Below are positions 61,596-64,000 of a DNA stretch of 64,000 nucleotides, one piece after another. The notes beneath the pieces are model-generated. The model did not search any database, was not told the DNA's origin, and was given only the letters and a program-made list of their open reading frames with translations. The DNA comes from Flavobacteriales bacterium (GTDB lineage Bacteria; Bacteroidota; Bacteroidia; Flavobacteriales_D; Crocinitomicaceae): contig CANJLG010000002.1 of the NCBI GenBank assembly GCA_947475095.1, positions 62,001 through 126,000 of the forward strand. The letters are read 5' to 3'. Position 1 is the stretch's first letter; each line of letters opens with the position of its first letter. The translations under genes were made by a program, and so were the position numbers.

Positions 61596-62078
61596 TTAAT
61601 AAATTTCATCAACATACTTTCCAAAAACCCAACCCACTAATGATTTTGAGCTTTTAATTAAATACCATTTTTCACCATTAATAAATTCTAAAAGGGAAGA
61701 AGAAATGCTTGCATAACCTACACCACCATTTCTGTTCTTAAATGAAATACGGTAAGTATCTTCTGAAATATTTCTAATTACTGTAACTGCTTTTCCTGCA
61801 TCCAATGAAAACATAAACGTATTATTGTATTCACTATAAAAATTAGTTTTGCTTCTTATAAGAGCCTCATTGTTATTTCCAGATGGATAATAAACATCTA
61901 ATATTTCAACAATTTCATTGAGTTGCAAGGAACCTTTTCTTACACTAGTAGTAGAGTGTTCTGACCTAACATTAATATTAGATCCTGTTATTCTCGCAGA
62001 AGAATATTGACTGAAAGCAGAGGAACTAATCAATACGAAAAGAAAAATTAAAGGATAAAAAAATTGGATTAAACGCAT
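61596..62078 (-). CDS. Secreted SH3-like domain protein
   Basis: ARITGSNINVRSEHSTTSVRKGSLQLNEIVEIL (bacterial SH3 pattern); GEKWYLIKSSKSLVGWVFGKYV. Confidence 0.8.
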   Translation of the reverse strand: MRLIQFFYPLIFLFVLISSSAFSQYSSARITGSNINVRSEHSTTSVRKGSLQLNEIVEILDVYYPSGNNNEALIRSKTNFYSEYNNTFMFSLDAGKAVTVIRNISEDTYRISFKNRNGGVGYASISSSLLEFINGEKWYLIKSSKSLVGWVFGKYVDEIY

Positions 62079-62216
62079 AAGAATATAGATTAGTTAAAGA
62101 AATAAATACTACAATCAAAGATAATTTAAATTATTCGTATAAAAAAATAACGTTTCAACTTCAAACTCCACCTTACTACGAGCTAATAAATAGTCGCTTT
62201 TATGTAACTTTGTAAT

Positions 62217-62945
62217 ATGAGAACGATACTATTGATTATTCTGATTTGGACTTTGTCTCCCACTTCTTATTTTGCACAGATCATCAGTAAGGAGGGAAAG
62301 GTCATTAAAGAAAAAAAAACAAAAGCTCCAAGCTACATAGTTTTCGACGCCAACCATACGAATTCATTTAGGAAATTGGGTGAAAATAAACAATTCATCA
62401 CCTTGCCATTAGGAGAACGAGCGAAAGAAACTCCCCTAAAAATTTGGTCATATTTCTTAGGAATGAACACCAGTTTGAATCGCTTTCTGCGTTTTCAGGG
62501 TGGGATTTCTTTTCTCCAAACGGGCGAACAATATCTTTATCAAGGGGCTTTAGGCAGCGACAGCACTTATTCCTACCAAACAAAGTACCGTTATTTCGCT
62601 ATGCCATGTCAACTAACATTCGAACAAGGCAAGCAACTCCGTTTTTCTATCGGTGCCGGCATTATGCCTCAACTTTTTAATAGTTACCGCCAAAACCAAC
62701 AATGGAAGACTGAGCTGGGTGGTAAATACGACAACACAAATAAAGAAGGCAGTACCTGCAATTCTTTTGGATTAAGCTTAGTGTCTTCTGCAGGACTGCA
62801 TTATGTTTCAGCCAAAACATGGGGAATCTATTTTAAAATGACGTACCGCTATCAACTCACAAATACCTTAACTAAATATGGCGATTATGAGCACTTTTCG
62901 AAGGGCTTAGGCTACAGCATTGGTATCAGCAAAAACATAGAATAG
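62217..62945 (+). CDS. Outer-membrane beta-barrel-like protein
   Basis: Signal peptide; alternating beta-strand pattern. Confidence 0.65.
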   Translation: MRTILLIILIWTLSPTSYFAQIISKEGKVIKEKKTKAPSYIVFDANHTNSFRKLGENKQFITLPLGERAKETPLKIWSYFLGMNTSLNRFLRFQGGISFLQTGEQYLYQGALGSDSTYSYQTKYRYFAMPCQLTFEQGKQLRFSIGAGIMPQLFNSYRQNQQWKTELGGKYDNTNKEGSTCNSFGLSLVSSAGLHYVSAKTWGIYFKMTYRYQLTNTLTKYGDYEHFSKGLGYSIGISKNIE

Positions 62946-64000
62946 ATGCAATTAAATGAATTAATACATTTTTTCGAAAAGGAATACCCATTGCAACTTC
63001 AAGAAGATTACGACAATTGCGGGTTGCAGATAGGAGACACCTCGCTTTCCATACGTGGTATTTTGGTAAGTTTAGATTGCAGCGAAGCAGTGGTCACAGA
63101 GGCCATTGAGCATAATTGCAACCTGATTATTTGCCATCACCCACTTTTATTTAATGGTTTAAAGCAAATTGGGGCTAGTAGCTATGTAGAACGGGTGGTG
63201 CGCATGTGCATAAAAAATGATATTGCTGTTTATGCCATTCACACCAATCTCGACAACCATCCAGAGGGAGTGAATGCAGAAATCGGTCGACGCATTGGCT
63301 TGATGAATACCAAGATCTTAGCACCAAAAACGAATACCCTCTATAAATTAAGTGTCTATACGCCAAAAGATGCCCTAGAAGCATTGGACGCAGCAATATT
63401 TAAAGCTGGAGGAGGTGGTATTGGAAATTATACTGAATGTCACTTTCGGCAGGAGGGAATTGGAACCTTTACCCCAGGCGTATTAGCAAATCCTACTAGT
63501 GGAACTATTGGCGAACGCTCTCAAGAATCGGAATTAAAAGTAGAGTACCTTGTAGATAGCCAACATTTACCCCACGTACTCAAAGCAATGAATGAAAGTC
63601 ATCCATATGAAGAAGTGGCCCACGACATCATTTTATTAAAAAACCAAGACACTAGATATGGTGCCGGACTAATAGGCGAATTAGAAACGCCATGCGAAGA
63701 AATGGCCTTTTTGGCGCAATTGAAGAAAATATTTAACAGCAAGGGAATTAGGCACACTAAATTAATTACAAAACCTATAAGGAAAGTAGCCCTTTGTGGT
63801 GGCAGTGGAAGTTTTCTAACCAAAGAAGCAATTCGCTCAGGAGCAGACTGTTACATAACATCTGACGTTAAATACCATGAATTTTTTGATGCAGATGAAC
63901 GTATACTCTTAATCGATATTGGGCATTACGAAAGTGAACAATATACTTCTACTCTATTGATAGAAAAAATTAAAGAAAATTTTACTAACTTTGCCATCCG
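62946..64000 (+). CDS. Nif3-like dinuclear metal centre hexameric protein (3' end truncated by window edge)
   Basis: YDNCGLQIGD, NLIICHHPLLFNGLKQI, AIHTNLDN, GADCYITSDVKYHEFFDA; ATG abuts the preceding TAG; open to the window end and absent from the ORF track. Confidence 0.95.
   Translation, partial: MQLNELIHFFEKEYPLQLQEDYDNCGLQIGDTSLSIRGILVSLDCSEAVVTEAIEHNCNLIICHHPLLFNGLKQIGASSYVERVVRMCIKNDIAVYAIHTNLDNHPEGVNAEIGRRIGLMNTKILAPKTNTLYKLSVYTPKDALEALDAAIFKAGGGGIGNYTECHFRQEGIGTFTPGVLANPTSGTIGERSQESELKVEYLVDSQHLPHVLKAMNESHPYEEVAHDIILLKNQDTRYGAGLIGELETPCEEMAFLAQLKKIFNSKGIRHTKLITKPIRKVALCGGSGSFLTKEAIRSGADCYITSDVKYHEFFDADERILLIDIGHYESEQYTSTLLIEKIKENFTNFAI

Overview
The window is 64 kb of AT-rich chromosome from a Bacteroidota bacterium, probably a Flavobacteriales / Crocinitomicaceae-like lineage. 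That placement is an inference from gldF/gldG, a DAHP synthase-chorismate mutase fusion, TAnnTTTG-type promoters and LptC/LspA/DksA-like variants; no search was run. Most of it is densely packed core genes: aroA, DAHPS-CM, rny, zapA, tsaB, two OmpR-type regulators, pafA-like phosphatase, purC, phoH, gldFG, dnaN, rlmN, arginase-family hydrolase, dnaA, dusB, mannose-1-P guanylyltransferase, SprT-like, MlaEF, trigger factor, OxyR-type regulator with peroxiredoxin/thioredoxin, coaX, lptC, lspA, purQ, purD, CNNM/CBS protein, ruvB, queG, M1 peptidase, APC permease, aroC, ABC-F and a Nif3-like gene running off the end. There are two tRNA genes, Leu(TAG) and Phe(GAA). I found no CRISPR array, intact mobile element, rRNA or defence island. 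The least ordinary regions are: (1) 37.98-38.86 kb, with an orphaned T9SS sorting-domain fragment and 181-bp tandem repeats carrying terminator-like hairpins next to tRNA-Phe; (2) 59.0-62.1 kb, a secreted cluster with two tandem M15/VanY-like peptidases, an SH3-like protein and an unassigned HxxE-containing protein; (3) a VWD-domain protein overlapping a PafA-like phosphatase; (4) regulatory DNA, including an 11-bp perfect inverted repeat beside the OxyR-type gene, promoter -7 elements almost touching start codons, and a shared leader hairpin upstream of dnaA and tRNA-Leu. I do not see convincing evidence of a wholly new system; the 59-62 kb cluster and the 38 kb repeat/tRNA region are the best leads.
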